Origin: Kalaharituber pfeilii
Lineage: Eukaryota > Ascomycota > Pezizomycetes > Pezizales > Pezizaceae
DNA: 64,000 bases
Assembly (NCBI GenBank): GCA_015179045.1
Contig: WHUZ01000040.1
Coordinates: 124,001-188,000, forward strand
Direction: 5' to 3'
Under the pieces are notes generated by a model. The model did not search any database. It was not told where the DNA came from and worked only from the letters and a program-made list of their open reading frames with translations. The position numbers were made by a program, and so were the translations under genes. Positions 1 through 13,237 of the stretch are shown here, in pieces; the first letter of the stretch is position 1; each line of letters starts with the position of its first letter.

Positions 1-1478
1 AGATTCAAGTATTTTGGTTGTCACGCCCCTAGCAGCCTTATGCATGCCACAGACTACATGGATGTATTAGTCAGCCTGTCCAGATACTTTTGCTAGTACA
101 GTACGTACCGACATGAGAGGTGGTGGTGGTTGATTGCGGGAAACAAGGACATATACATGATTAAAGAAAATAAATGTATAGGTAGCCGAATAACTATAAT
201 TTCACAGTTTGATTGTATAAGCAAAGTTATTTGATTTCATACAAAATAATTCTTTAACATGGCAGTTGAAGCGGGAGTGAAGCGGAATGGCATTTGAGGT
301 GCGAACCACAAGCGGGAAAAGAATCCCCGAATCCATGGCCGAAGTTTAAGTAAATATTCGTGAAATGGTGTTCTCCCAAAGTATGTGGTACAAAAAGACT
401 TATTGTATTTTTGGGGCCATTCAGGCTAAGCAAGAATTCATATTCATATTCCAGACAAAATAATAAAAAAAAAAGCACGCCACCTATTTAAATCCCTTTA
501 GTATACATGCATATGGTTCGGGAACGAGTAACCAGAATATATATACCGAAGTAGTTCATCGCATTCGATATTCAGTGTTGTATCCTCAATATTATTATCC
601 GAGGCGTGGGTGCGTGAGAATACTTGATTCGAAAACTAAGTCCTCTCTGTATATCCAAGTTTCCATTAATTGTCATAGGTGTCTTCGCCATTACTGGAAT
701 CTAGTCAGTATGATAGCATCCATGGCTTTCTGGCGCCTATCCCGGGCAACTAGCCAAGTTCGGAGTAGCCTGGGAATCTAAACCAAGGTAAGAAGAATAT
801 GCTTTATCGGCGCAAGCTATTATCAGTACAGTACTGGCGATCTTACCTTGCGATGTAGCAGACAATTTGTCAAGAAAGCTTCCTGTAGATGAACGACAGA
901 CTAACATGGTGGTTTGCAGTGACAAATCAGGAGCGGTCATTGGCAAGTTTTCAAAAGGAAGTCAAGAGGCCTAGTCCATATAGTAGCACAGCAATGATGG
1001 AAGCTTTAGCCATACAGTTGAGAATGGACAATACTCAGCCCCAAATCGACCCACCCGTTTACGGAGTCTTGGATTACTTCTCCTTACCTGAGACGCTAAT
1101 GACAATCCATCCCCCGTTGATCTCTGGAATCTGGGCCATAAGTTACTGACACTTCTCGGTGCGAGAATCACATTCATTTACATACATAGCTTTATTCGCA
1201 TACTGCACTGGAGAGGCCAACTACAAAGGAGATAAATGGAAAAGAAATCAACATTCTCCTTGCACCCTGCTACTCAATCGCGTCATGTCATCACCCCGCT
1301 CCTCCCGGCTTCCATCTCTGTCCACCCATTCCAGCAGCTCAACCAGCGGAACCCATTTCCTCTTTCCATGTATTTCAATGCGGGGTGGACTATAAGTACT
1401 AGTATGAACAAATATCAATGAATATGCTATGTAGCAACCATGAACAATGCAAACCAGCAACACGACAACCATGGGGGA
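1..1478. other. Intergenic, no gene recognised
   Basis: Only short open frames without recognisable motifs occur here, on both strands. The segment is A/T-rich up to about 560 and mixed afterwards. It lies downstream of the minus-strand helicase gene that ends at 1,479, so its right end probably holds that gene's 3' untranslated region. I see no repeat-family member in it. Confidence 0.5.
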
Positions 1479-4400
1479 TCATTGCCCACTCTCCAGTCCC
1501 TCCTCAATCTGCGTTTTCCAACATTCAACTTCGCGATAAAAGCCCTTCAACCTCTCCAGCGCTGTATCCATCCTCTTCTTCCCCTCTCCCGGGGACATTT
1601 TTAACAAAGCTGGAGCTTCTCGCGTAGTGAACTCGGTTTTGCTTTTACTCACATACTTCCTATGTTTGTCCAGCTGCCCGATGAGGTCCTGTGCGTATTC
1701 GACAAAGTTACTACTAAGCCTGTATTGTCCACTGCGGTTTGTCAACGCCTCCATTGTCATTGCGTGCGTTGTGTCGGCCAAAGTTCCTAATTCAATGAGC
1801 AACTTGAGGAACGAGACTCCAATGCTTTGCAAGATGCCTGTTTGCTGCTGATAACAAGCATTCATGGCGCCGGCTTGAGCAATAATATCCTCAACAATAA
1901 CCTCAGCTTCTCCTTGAGGCCCGCTGGCCAATTTTTCCGCTCGTTTCATAGCATTCTCTTTCCGTGCTTTAATCTGTATGCTGCAACGTCTCCACCAGCG
2001 GACTATCTTGGACACTGCCATTACCTCCTCAATTCTGCTGGCGTCCGAATCGTGATCCGTTCCTCGTTGCATCTCTCTTGAAGCCGGAGGAGTAGACTGA
2101 ACACTGCGTGGCACAACTTCAATTCCTTCCGCACTCAGGAACTGGTAACGGGAACTACCCATCCTGGTTGACCGAGACCCTTCAATAATAACTAGTTTGT
2201 CTTTGTTGTATACACGATAGGCATTGACAAGTTGAATGGCTAATTGATCAACTCGGTCACTGGATATATTGGGCCAATTGACCAATGTTGGTGGTCTCAA
2301 TTGGTCCCACTGCAGGTATACCTGTGAGGCTGTATGAATAAAAGGTTTGACCCATGGTGGAAGCTCGCGAGTTGCGTTCTTTACTCACCTGCATTATTCT
2401 CTGCCACAAATCCTGATATTCAGGCGGATTGAATCGACGGGCAACGCGAAAGTTTATCATACAAAGAGCTAAGTGGTCAAGACCCCGACGTATCATGTAT
2501 CTGTTGCCATTCCACAGCGGTCTTCCACAGGCATTGAACAGCGCGTCAGGTCGCGGAGCCACTCCTAACCCCAGGTGCCCAGGTCTTCCAGCTCTTTCCT
2601 TTTGTAGTTTGCGGGAGCGATATTCTGCGGCAAAATTCAGTAGGACATGACACAGACTATGCAAAACAAGGAGGAGGCTTTGTTCAAGGTTATGTTGCTC
2701 TTCCTCATTTGGGGCTAGATGGTTCGACAGATCCCGAACAAGGTGACGTAGTGACAGTGGCACAAGGAAATCCAATCGTGTGATCCGATTTAGCTACAGG
2801 AAAAGTTAAGTCAGCTGTCAATCATAGTCATCAGATTGCTTCTGGGATTGTCTGCACGTACCAGCTCCAAGCTTAGCATCTCGAACAACGACAAAACTGA
2901 ATGCAATGACTGAAGTTCTGACAGAGGATGCGAAGTGATAAAAGTTGTGACCCTATGGACACATTGGACCTTTAAGCTCAATGCCGTCAGCGCGAATAGC
3001 ACTCAATCGTAGAAAGGGCGAAGCTAAATCACCAATTCAACAGTGTTGACGTATGGTACACGGTATAGCTGAAGTTTCTCGGCATCCAAAAGAAAGGGAT
3101 AGAGATTATTTGTTGCTTGATTGACCATCCACATATTGAATAAGAAGCGCACAAAACGTTGCATCGCACCTGGGATTGAGAAATTCATGTAAGCGTCATT
3201 TCTGAGCCTTATCTTCACTTGAGTGCAGGCAATGCAAAAAATGTCTCAAACCTAGCTTGCTTGCAAAGTTCCTCTCCTCGAGAATGGCTGAGATTGTGGT
3301 TCTCTGTTGCCACTCCTGTGGACGCAGGCGATAGAAAAACAACGATTCTAGCCCATCTCGAACGTGCATCCATTCCCTACTCTCCAGTAGCATCTTCCAG
3401 ATTTGCTGTTGCACTACGCTGTCATTAAGAAACGGGGATAGAAACGTGAGCTGTTTCAGCAGAACTTCAAGGAACGCACGCTCTAAGCAAAGTTAGTCTA
3501 AACTTGGCGTGACACAATATCCGCTCGATGCTCGCTCACTATTTCCTTGATATGCTTTGGAATCATCTGCATTTAGCTTGCGATGTAAGTAAAGCCTCAA
3601 CGAACTGCAGGCTAACCCAGTTGCATCCAGCAAGGCCTTGATGACCCAGAGAGACATATCAGCTAATTTCGTCTAGATAATTGTACCACCGGCGCCAATA
3701 ACACGACTTACAAATATATCGCCCTTAATTTCTTCTGTAGGTAACTTGGTGTGCCTATCCGACTTGCATTGGCCTGTCTGTTCTTTCCAGCAGGCACCGC
3801 CTGTGGGTTAAAATTTCATTAGTTTGATCTGTCAACCCTATACCGTAGGGGATTCATGTCACCTTGCAAGTAGCCAAAACACGGCCTAGCGTTGTCAATG
3901 CCCCGTAGCACTACTCGCATTTGTGACAGCGCAACTGGGATGGTTTGCGCTACCACGTTTATTAGCCAGGATTTGGAAATATCATGAACCTGTTGCACAG
4001 TCATGCGGATATATCCTCGCTGACTTCTTTCAATTGTTCCATTCTCAGTTGAGACTGGGAACAAGGGGGACCAATTGAATACGACTGCTTCGATATTAAC
4101 CTTATCGGAATTAGGACCAGAATCCGGCAGGTGAACCAACAACGCCCCAACACAGGTGAGGAAACCTGGTGGTGGGGGCCTGTTTACGTCTCCCAACAGA
4201 TTCCCAGTGAGTATTGCAAATTTGCTTAGGGTAGCAACGGGCAACTGCGCGAAATCTTTCACTTCATCAATACGATCACGAAGAGTCAGGTTCAAGCGCA
4301 ATAATTCCTGTTGCGAACTCAGAATGGTAAACTGGGGACCAGAGGCATGAGCAAGTATTGGAGGATAACCTACAGCAAGATCAAGAAAGTTCGTTTCAAT

Positions 4401-7400
4401 CTCTCCCAAAAAGTTTGAGAAGGATGCACTGGCGTCTGGCCTGGCGAGTTTGAAACCGGTTCCTGCCGCTGCGACGCAGGCTAGTATTTGCTTCCATCTC
4501 GATTGTGATTTATTTAGAGCGAGTGCCGTATACTTAGTCGATGACAGATCATCAGCCATGACAGTGCCTAGCCCGAGCGAGGAGGTTGCTGTCGATTGAG
4601 ACACAGTTTGGATATTGATTCCCACAGAAGACCATGTATTCCCGGCCATCAAACCATTAAACAGAGTCAAGATATCGTCAAGCGGAATTGATAACTCGCG
4701 TCCTGCTGTAGAGGCTCCTGGTTCCTCCGCTAAACGAACGGCATACTGAAATTTTCCTTCGCTAAGAGCAAGCATGAAAGTCTCATGATACCGCTTCTTC
4801 CGCCTATAGAACTCCAATAAATCTTCTGTTCTGTTGAAATCCTTGTAGAATTTCTCCTTTTTATCATCATCTCCCAAGGTATCGACAGCGACAGACATCA
4901 TGTTGTCAGGAAGCTGAAGGTCCCCTCGCTGCAGGAGGATATTTACAAGGGTTGAGTAACGTGTTCGAACGTCGTTACTGATGCGCTGTTGGCGTCTGTA
5001 AACCATTACATTTTTAGGAATTACGTCAGTCAGCGTTGACATCAAAAGGATAGTATTTCGAGCGCTACAAACCGTCCTAGATATTCAATGAGTTCTGTGA
5101 AATGCTCTCCTTTGCGATACACCCTGACTGCATCGTCGTATTGGCCTGCGAGGTCATAACAAGTTCCTGCTTGAAGGAATTCCTCAGCCTTTTCATAATA
5201 TCTTGCTGCTTTGCCGTAGTTTTTATCAGCTTGTAACACTTGTGCAGCCTTTTTGTAGTTCTCCATGGCGGCCCAAGCTTCGGCAGCTTTGTCGATGAAA
5301 GATCCCTCCTCAAACAGGGTTGCCGCTTGCTCGTACAACTCTCTCGCTTCCATGCTCAACGTATCAGGGGCAATATCCAATGCCTGGGCGTCCTGATACT
5401 TAAGAAATGCGTTGGCCAGAGCTTGTCCTTGTCTATGCCCTGCCCTTCTGAAACATCGCAGAGCCTTGTGCAAGCATGTCTGTCAGTCAGAGTTTCAAAT
5501 TGAAACAAAAGGGTCAGATATTATTCTTACCTCCTGGTATAAATCCCGATGCAGAAACATTTCACCCTGTTTTCTCCAAGCATCCGGAGTGGTAGATTTC
5601 CCAGGCTTAATAATATTTCTGGCTTTTTGCTGCGCCTGTTCGGTATGTATATATTAGCCTTTACTCAATAAAAATGCGGTGCTGCGATCCTAGGACTGTT
5701 ACATCTATCTCGTTGGCATCAACAATAGAGACAATTGGGTTTCTTCCGGATTCTTTCCCAGTCATCGTCCATACTGTTAAGATGTTCTGCACCGAAGCGG
5801 GGTCACTCTCGACAATCCACAGGTTCTTTCTTGCTCGCGTTACTGCCACGTACAGGTGCTTGAGCTCCGAGCACAACATCTAGTTCGCTCAGTGTTAGTT
5901 CAAGATTGTATGAGAAACTGAGTGGGGAACTGGATATAACACCAACCCCATATTTTCCAGTATCCAACTCATCCGCTGCTCCCTTTTGCAACAATTGTTT
6001 CAGCACATGTACGCCCACATTTGCCCAGACAGTGTTACGGAAGAAGTTATAGAGGATTACGTCCTCAAACTCAAGACCCTTGCTCTCAAAAATTGTCAGT
6101 ATTGTGGTGGATGGAAGTAATGCTCTTAACTCTGTTTGAGCGTCTTCATCTCGCACAAGAATAGCTTGCTCCGCCCCGAAACATCCCAAGCCTTCCTCTG
6201 TTCCCATCATCCCTGCTCCGCCTTGTGCCAATATTTGATGATCAAAGCCGACTACAAGAAGAATGGGTGTTAGCATGGCTTGTCTTCCACTTTTTCATCC
6301 AACTTGTAGCTATTGATCCCTACCAAAAACAGTGGGCATTGCTCCTGGGTAGTTTCCAACCTCGCGCGGAAGCGAGTCAATTTGGCTCGGGAAGGCTGCT
6401 CCATAAAAGTTGATTATCAGCACATTGCTGAAATCTCAGGGACTCGAAAATCGCCTAGTGCACTGACCGTTACAAAGCATTTCGACGATATCTGCAGCCA
6501 GAGAAAGTATTCCCTGGTGGGATCTATAATTCGTTGCCAGTTGAAACAACTCAGGTCTTGCCCAGGAGGGTTTCCGAGCCTCGTTCGCCATATCTTTGAA
6601 ATGCTCATAAAACCGTAGTTTGACATCCTGAAAACGAAAAGTGTTGTCTCTTGAAATACATTGGGCGGTGTCACCCGCTTGTGGAATATCAGCAATCCCA
6701 ATGTCCAATATCCGTGCTGTGCCTCGACTAACATACCAAAATGAATTCCATTGGGGCTTCGGACGAGGGTTAGTAGAAGATCCAGCTCTAGAAGCCTGTT
6801 GTCCTGTAATTCTGTGAAGCACTTTAGTTCCATGATGATACTCGAACGGGAATTTTGGTAACGCTTACCGTCAACGTAGACCTCATCAAACAAGCTTTGA
6901 ACCCTGCGTTTCAGGTGTTGATCTTTCTCAAGGGACTTCAGCAGATAAGTAACCCTATCAATATCGTCTTGGTGTCCTAGAACTGTTTTATTTCGCTCGT
7001 AGTCCCTGTACAACTCGTAAATGACGTATCTATCACTAGCTTCAGTAAAGACAGGTGCCTTTCGTTGACTCAGGGAAACATAATCTTCCCTAGAAAGTGG
7101 TTCGAAACTACGATGAGCGGAAGTAGAACCTTTGATCGTTCCGATGATTTCGGAGAACACAAGCTCGGGTTCAAATTGTCTCCTATGACCATAAAAATGC
7201 TTTCTCCAATATTGAGTACGAAAGGCTTTATAGTCTATAAGCCTTGACACTCTCCCGGCATCTGCCGTGTTAGCATGGGACGTCAGAGAAGTGAAATCCT
7301 TTCGATCGTTGTATCTAATTGCCGTCAATTCAATAGTGCCGCATGCTCCGCGGTTATCGAGACTTACCTAATTGCTCTTTCCAGGAAGTTGAACAGCTGT

Positions 7401-9884
7401 CCAAAGGTACAAACGAGTGGGAACTTGTCCTCGGTTATATTATCCAGTGTTAGATTTTCCAGAGGGTCTTTCGCTTCTTTGATTGTATATTCTTGTGCCT
7501 GCGGTAAATCCGGTTTAACCGGGGCTGAGAGAATCCCAAGCTGGGAATTCAGTAGCCGTTGAAGATACTCCTTCAGTCTTTCCGCAAGATAGCTCGACCG
7601 AGTGAGAAAAATCTGTCTTGTGTCAATCCTCAAAGGTGGACTCAGAAACAATCACACGGAAAATTTCTCACTTGCCGGACAGAAGTCCCTTCATGTTCCC
7701 TGCTCGCGATGTTTCTACACAAGAGCTTGAAAAGCAAGCATGAGGTTTTCCCAGTCCCACTTCGGCCCTGAATAAATGCTGCCGTGTTGGAGTGTTTGAT
7801 GATTTCCGTCTCTTCCATTGAAATATCAAATGGAAATTCAACCGAGTTGTAACTAGCAAACAGGCGATCGAGGACTTTCCCACTCACACAGTAAAATTTA
7901 TCTTCACAGTATTAGTCGACGCGACATAGCACTTGCTTGGCACAGCGGGAATCAAATGACTTACTACTCATCAATGCCTCTTGGGCTTCCAGCACAGCTT
8001 CGTCAGGCTCTTTCAGGGAGGCTTCGTCAAGCTCTTCCAGCACGGTTTCGTAAGCCTCCCGAAGCTGTACGCTCCTGCGGCGGGCGTGATCAACTCGACT
8101 GCAAGTTTTTGGAAGTACTGGGAAGTCCCGGATTCGGACACGGCGTTCTTGTACTTGTGAGATCGTATATGACTTTTGAAGTATTAAAACGTCGCGGACC
8201 GTCTTCTCTACCTAAAAGTTTATTAGCTTCCTGTGGCGGCTGTTGAAGAGGGGGGGGGGGGGGGGGAAGTACTTCGTCCTGGTTTCCAATTCTCCATACT
8301 AACCACACACACCAATATCATCAGCCTATATCGAGGGAGAACAAATATATGAAAACGATATGACTGCTTACCCGTAATCATCTGACAATTAGAATCAACC
8401 TCTTCGTCAAACCCTACATTTACCTGCCATAAGATTCGTCCATCCACGCCGTACACAGCTGTCCATAATGGAACTTTTTCCTTCTCCTGAACTGCTTCAA
8501 GCAGGTCTTTTGACAGTGGCCTTCTTAAGGATTCAGTATCCCAATGTCCAGATGCAAGGGCGCTAAGTTTATTCGCTATCATAGTGGAATGCCCTATATT
8601 TTTAAACACTGCTTAGTACTAGCCTTTATTGAATATAAGGGGAACTGAATTTTGTATATCGGGCTCAGGCGTACCCTCTTTGCTGGCTGACCGTATGTCT
8701 TCAAAAGCTTTCTCAGAGAGAGATACTCTCCATGGACCCAGCTTTGGTCCAAACAGTGTACCGGTAAATGAGGTCGGGAGATTGGTAGTCAAAAGCTGTT
8801 TTCTCGGGGCAGCAGCTATCGGAGCAGGCAAATTGTCGCGTAAGCAGTGCGCACAAGGAAACGACTTAACAAATGCCTCAAAAAGTACAAAGGTTTCAGG
8901 CTCCTGAAGTCGTGTCAGAACCGCTTCGACTGTCCCGATTCCTGTAGGTGGGCGCATGTTGAGCCGCCTTAAGTTATGATGATCTTCCGGAGAAAGGGAT
9001 ATGTCTGGCAATTGTAGCGACGCTCTGCGCGAATGTGCAGCTGTCCAATTTCCAGATTTTTTATCATCCGCTGAAAGTACTCTCATTCCCGTGAAATCAC
9101 CCCGAGCGACCGGTTGCTGCGGTACCTGCCTCTGTTTTTCCTCATGTACCTTGAGAATCCTAGTAAGCGACTCCTGAAGTTCCAGCAGACAGGTCCAGCG
9201 ACCAAGTTCCTCCTTCACAAGATGATCACCGCGGCACCCTTGACACAGCTCAACTACTACTTTGGTCCACTCCGCCAAAGTTCTCGCAGACCCAAAAGAT
9301 CGGATCTCCGCCCCAGATTGTGCTTCCGCTAAGATGGTTTTAAGAAGCTGTGCACCATCTACCGAAGGGAGGATACGTCGTATCAAATATGGGCTTTTGG
9401 AGACTTTCTCCAAAATAGTTTTGTGTATCTTCACACCAATACCCTTATTCCGATGAATATAAGTCAGATTCGTGACGCTTATGATCAGATCCGTGAAACC
9501 GCGAAACGTATGGAATTCCGAATATTCAGGTTCCAAAAGCGGAACAATGATATTAGCAGCAAAATTGTGTATGATGTTTTTGTGTGTGGACGAAATAGAG
9601 GAACTTCTGGACGGGGCGCTCGATTCTGTAATGTATTGGACCCATGCGAGAATTCGCTGAATCCGTTCTGAGAAATCCGAAAGGAAGAACGCTCGATTTG
9701 TCTCGGAACTCAACAGCAAGCTTGTAGAGTTAGGGTCTTTGGCTAAACTTGTGTTCAGTCGAGTGAAGTCTTGTGAAGTGTAGTGCTTCTTTGAAAGGAC
9801 GAAGATGGTGAACTCGTTAGAGTCCAAGTCACTCGCGTCATCAGATAATCCATATCCAGTAAGTAGCAACCATCTAACAATCAC
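1479..9884 (-). CDS. TRANK1-like superfamily-1 (UvrD-type) helicase with TPR-like repeats, copy A, multi-exon
   Basis: Large ATPase gene read right to left. Exon blocks, approximate: 9,870-8,619 (N-terminal region), 8,609-8,370, 8,217-7,956, 7,884-7,680 (Walker A GRSGTGKTS), 7,616-7,366 (ends in LERAIR), 7,326-6,870, about 6,810-6,440, 6,250-5,940, 5,880-5,661, 5,473-5,080, 5,045-3,830, then smaller blocks to 1,479. Motif II (VYVD + ELQD) is assembled across an intron near 6,869-6,810. Motif V is SKGLEFEDVILYNFF and motif VI is LYVAVTRARKNLW. Residues encoded at 5,080-5,473 form TPR-like helical repeats (AEAWAAMENYKKAAQVLQ and similar). The family (fungal TRANK1-like proteins) are large ATP-dependent nucleic-acid helicases of unclear role. 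No stop interrupts the exons. A run of 17 C on the coding strand (8,246-8,262 as G) falls in an intron. The start is uncertain: the open frame reaches 9,884 without an in-frame ATG, and the ATG matching copy B's start is in another frame, so an upstream exon is likely. Confidence 0.82.
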
Positions 9885-11290
9885 TTCGTTGGGGCGGTGA
9901 CGATGAAAGGTGATTATAGGGCGTAATAGCGACTGTCAGGACAGCAGGTGAATGGTGAAGCGGACTTGCGGAGTTGGTTTGCACACCGTCTATTAGGTGG
10001 GGAAGGTATGGGGAACTGGTCCTCAAAAAAAGCTCGTTAGCATTGCCGGCGCAGAGGCACTTGATGCGTATGTTGGGTGAGACAAAAAAACATATGGCTG
10101 CATTACCTCCCTATGCCCCATCCAGGGATTAAGCAGACGCCATTTTTTGTAGATCTTACGTATTAAACGGGACCATGTAAATCAGTCTTCATGATCTTGC
10201 ATTGCAAATTAAAAGATATTGCATCTGAGTACAGTGGTAAAGATATCGAGTGAACTACATACTATTTGGCACAATTTTGTTATATACAGTACCTAGCAGA
10301 AAGTTTTCCTAGTATGGTTTTGCTATGCAGCATAAGGGAAAGCTTTGACCAAGTCTCCCTTGGAGTTGTAAGACATCCTCCCCTGCAAAATTCTCAGTAT
10401 CATGAAACAAATCATAGAAAAAATCGATAAGTTAACAACAAAATTACAGAAAAATAGTAGACCGCCTGAATGGACACTTGAGAATCTGAATCTTTTTTCA
10501 AACCTTAAAATTGAGTTTTTTTAGTTCGATTGTTCTGTTTTTCAAGGAGGGTGCACTCGGCTGCATGTCTCTCGACTCCAAAGGATACTTGGTAAAGTGG
10601 ACCTCGTGCTTTGCCTTATGCTGCATAGTGAAACCATACTTGGAAGACTTTCTGCTAGGCGTTGTAGGTTAGTATACCAAGTTCAGCGGCAGATTAAATT
10701 GCATCCACGGCAATCTACTAATCTGATTTTTCATCTCCAGCACGCATGCCTACACGATAGTTCAATAACTATCACCAGGTAGTTGGTGTAATGCTGCTCA
10801 TTGCTTAACTCGGATTTCAGGCCTCCCATTGTTAAGGCCTCCCATTGTTAAGGCCTCCCGCTCCAATCGTGTGCCAAGGCTCCCAAGTTAACTGCGCAAC
10901 AAGTTTACCTAAAGATAACTCAGCAAAAGCAATGGAATTAAACTTCAGACCTTGACTTTCGTTCGTCAAAGCAAATATCGAACTCTGGTAAGCCACCGAG
11001 TCGGATACGGTAGGTCCCTTGTTGAATGGAACTATACCAGAATCGTCACTCCAGTACTCTTTTAGGATGACTTGGCATTTACTTGTGTTAACCAGACTAC
11101 CATTCCAGTACAAGTAGTAACAAGCTGTGTAGAAGTAACGAGCCAACACCTTGGCACTTTTCCCAGCACCAAGTTTCCAGTTTTAGCACTCAATAACCCA
11201 CAGAATATATTTCTGATATATGTAATGAATTAATTCTAGACTACATTAATAGCGCTGATTCTGAATCTGACGGAAAAATGTAAAAAAAGC
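9885..11290. other. Intergenic, no supported gene
   Basis: This stretch is upstream of helicase copy A, so its left end should contain that gene's promoter and perhaps a first exon. The rest is A/T-rich. An open frame of 105 codons on the minus strand (10,832-11,149) has no motif I recognise and contains a direct repeat at 10,825-10,855, so I do not call it a gene. Confidence 0.45.
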
Positions 11291-11337
11291 TAGTCTGGTT
11301 GGCACGACTCCGGTCGGGGGTCGTGCCAACCAGACTA
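11291..11337. mobile_element. 47-bp hairpin mini-element with 9-bp target duplication
   Basis: Two perfect 18-bp inverted arms, beginning TAGTCTGGTTGGCACGAC, are separated by an 11-bp G-rich loop. The element is flanked by the 9-bp direct repeat AAAAAAAGC (11,282-11,290 and 11,338-11,346). The first six bases, TAGTCT, and the 9-bp duplication length match the large RecQ-carrying element at 15,134-22,774. This suggests mobilisation by the same transposase. The A-rich duplication weakens the argument somewhat. Confidence 0.6.
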
Positions 11338-12176
11338 AAAAAAAGCTACATCTATAGCATCTATAGTTGTATCACCTCTATACTCTGTGAAATAACCCTG
11401 CTTTGCTACAAGAAAATACCCACATGCTGCATCATTCCAGCTGCTCAAAGCAATAGTGGCAATGGTACTACCAGTGCTATAGTATTACAATACATGGTTT
11501 ATAAAAGCTCCAGATCTATAATATAGCGCTGTATATTCCTGTACTAAGGTATTGGGCAAAACCGAGATATTGCGCATTTTCTAGATGCCACAACAAAAAA
11601 TTCCTATGAGTGCAAATAGCTCTCAAGTGGACTCAAATTGAAGCAAGAACACGGCAGAATATAGAGAATTATCTGCTGCATAATTAAGCCAATTTTTAGT
11701 ATATGAGAAGTAAACTATTTGGTATATATCAAATCCTGTGCTGGAGTACTCGGAGCTGCCAGGTGTCAATGATCCTCCTGAGATTTATTCATCTTGATGT
11801 ATACTCTATTACCTATGCTGAGGGAGTATACCAAGTTTGGTGGTGTCATGGGGTCACCACACTGTAGGGTGAGTGACCTGCCTTTGTCAGATATGCAACG
11901 CCGCGCCGCTTCGGTAGTTTTCAACCGCCAAAACCATTAGCCAGTGCCGCCGGCTGTTTAGAAATTCCTTCATATGCATATCTTTGTATTTTGTAGCTTC
12001 AGAGAGTCTCTACACATTTGTCCTGCATTGCACCTAATTACTACGAAGGCTTAGCCCGCCATCAGGTGATAAACTTAACTGGGCCGGGGGTACCTATTAA
12101 GTACTCTTCAGCCAGTCCAGCTAGGGCTCTCACATGTCGACATGTCGAGTCTGCCACTAATTTCTTACCAGTATTT

Positions 12177-12562
12177 GACACTCTTCTTGCAATTGTCCAT
12201 CGTTATCATCTCACTCTCCTCATGTCTCACAAGATGGAATCCCCTTCGCACACCTGGACCTCGAAGCGTCACTGTTAAAAGGGCTTGGCATTGACAAAAT
12301 CCGAATATATTGGCAGCGCAACAGCTTTTCAAAGAAGACTTCAACCGATGCCACAAAAGGAATGGTGGAAGCCACCAAAGTTCCAGGAAACCCACTACCA
12401 CTGTTAGAGCTTATGGGGGCCGAGAATCTCGGGTCAATGGATACCTCCATTCTTGTTCGGATCTTGAGCATCATAAAAGGAAAATTGCAGCCGATTTACA
12501 AAGAGGAGGATGAGTATGGCTCAAAATGTCGGCTGGTGTTGAACACAGTTGGCAATTTCTAG
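12177..12562 (+). pseudogene. Orphan gene fragment, C-terminal end
   Basis: An open frame of about 128 codons runs from just after a TGA to a TAG at 12,560-12,562. It has protein-like composition with alternating hydrophobic and charged residues (for example PFAHLDLEASLLKGLGIDK, then LLELMGAENLGSMDTS and ILSIIKGKLQPIYKEEDEY). It has no ATG at its left end and no recognisable upstream exon. I read it as the last exon or surviving 3' fragment of a gene whose family I do not recognise. A chance open frame is possible. Confidence 0.33.
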
Positions 12563-13237
12563 TCATGGAATTTTGTACCATCGATTCGCCAAGGCTGCCT
12601 CTCAGCTTCATCCTACTCATCAATCTCAAGCTCATCGTCCATAGCATCAATCAGCATTTACGATCGCTCTTCTTCTAAAGTGTTCCAACACCGCGATTCA
12701 TGTTCTTCATATCACCATCCTAAGAGCCTTCTTTTCATGATAATTTGTGGTATTGTCAGGGCACAAGCGGCGTATCACAGGTCGCTGTCAGAAAGGGTGG
12801 AAGGGATGGGGGTGCTCGTAGCAACTATAGGGTAACTCAGCCGTTGTGCTAGACCTGGTGGGTGCGGTGATACGGGACGCAAGTCGTATTTTCAATTTTG
12901 ACAGCACGCCGGTTCAAGGACGTATTCGCGCTAACACCCACGCCTCGTTGATAGATGACAGAATTTGAAGTACATAAATCAAACTAGAAATAAAAGTGGA
13001 TAAGAAAAACCTGAAATGCATCAATTTCACGCATAAGTTTTTCAAATATGCGAGATTATATTCTTACTGTATTTCTTTGCCCAAATGCAATGGAAGGGTT
13101 GTGATTATACCAAATTGGTATTGTCTCAGAGTTGTTGCATACTTTCTGTATCTTCGTCCTGGTACATATCTTACCTCTTCTCATCAAGCGACCGTGAATA
13201 TGTAGCTATCTCAGCCGAGGCGATGAAAATATCGGCT
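12563..13237. other. Intergenic, nothing recognised
   Basis: There are no open frames with recognisable motifs and no member of the repeat families described elsewhere in the window. The segment separates the orphan fragment from the beta-trefoil-like pseudogene. Confidence 0.45.

Noticed and set aside
10832..11149. 105-codon minus-strand frame
   Set aside because: No recognisable family, and a direct repeat at its 3' end; support is too weak to call a gene.
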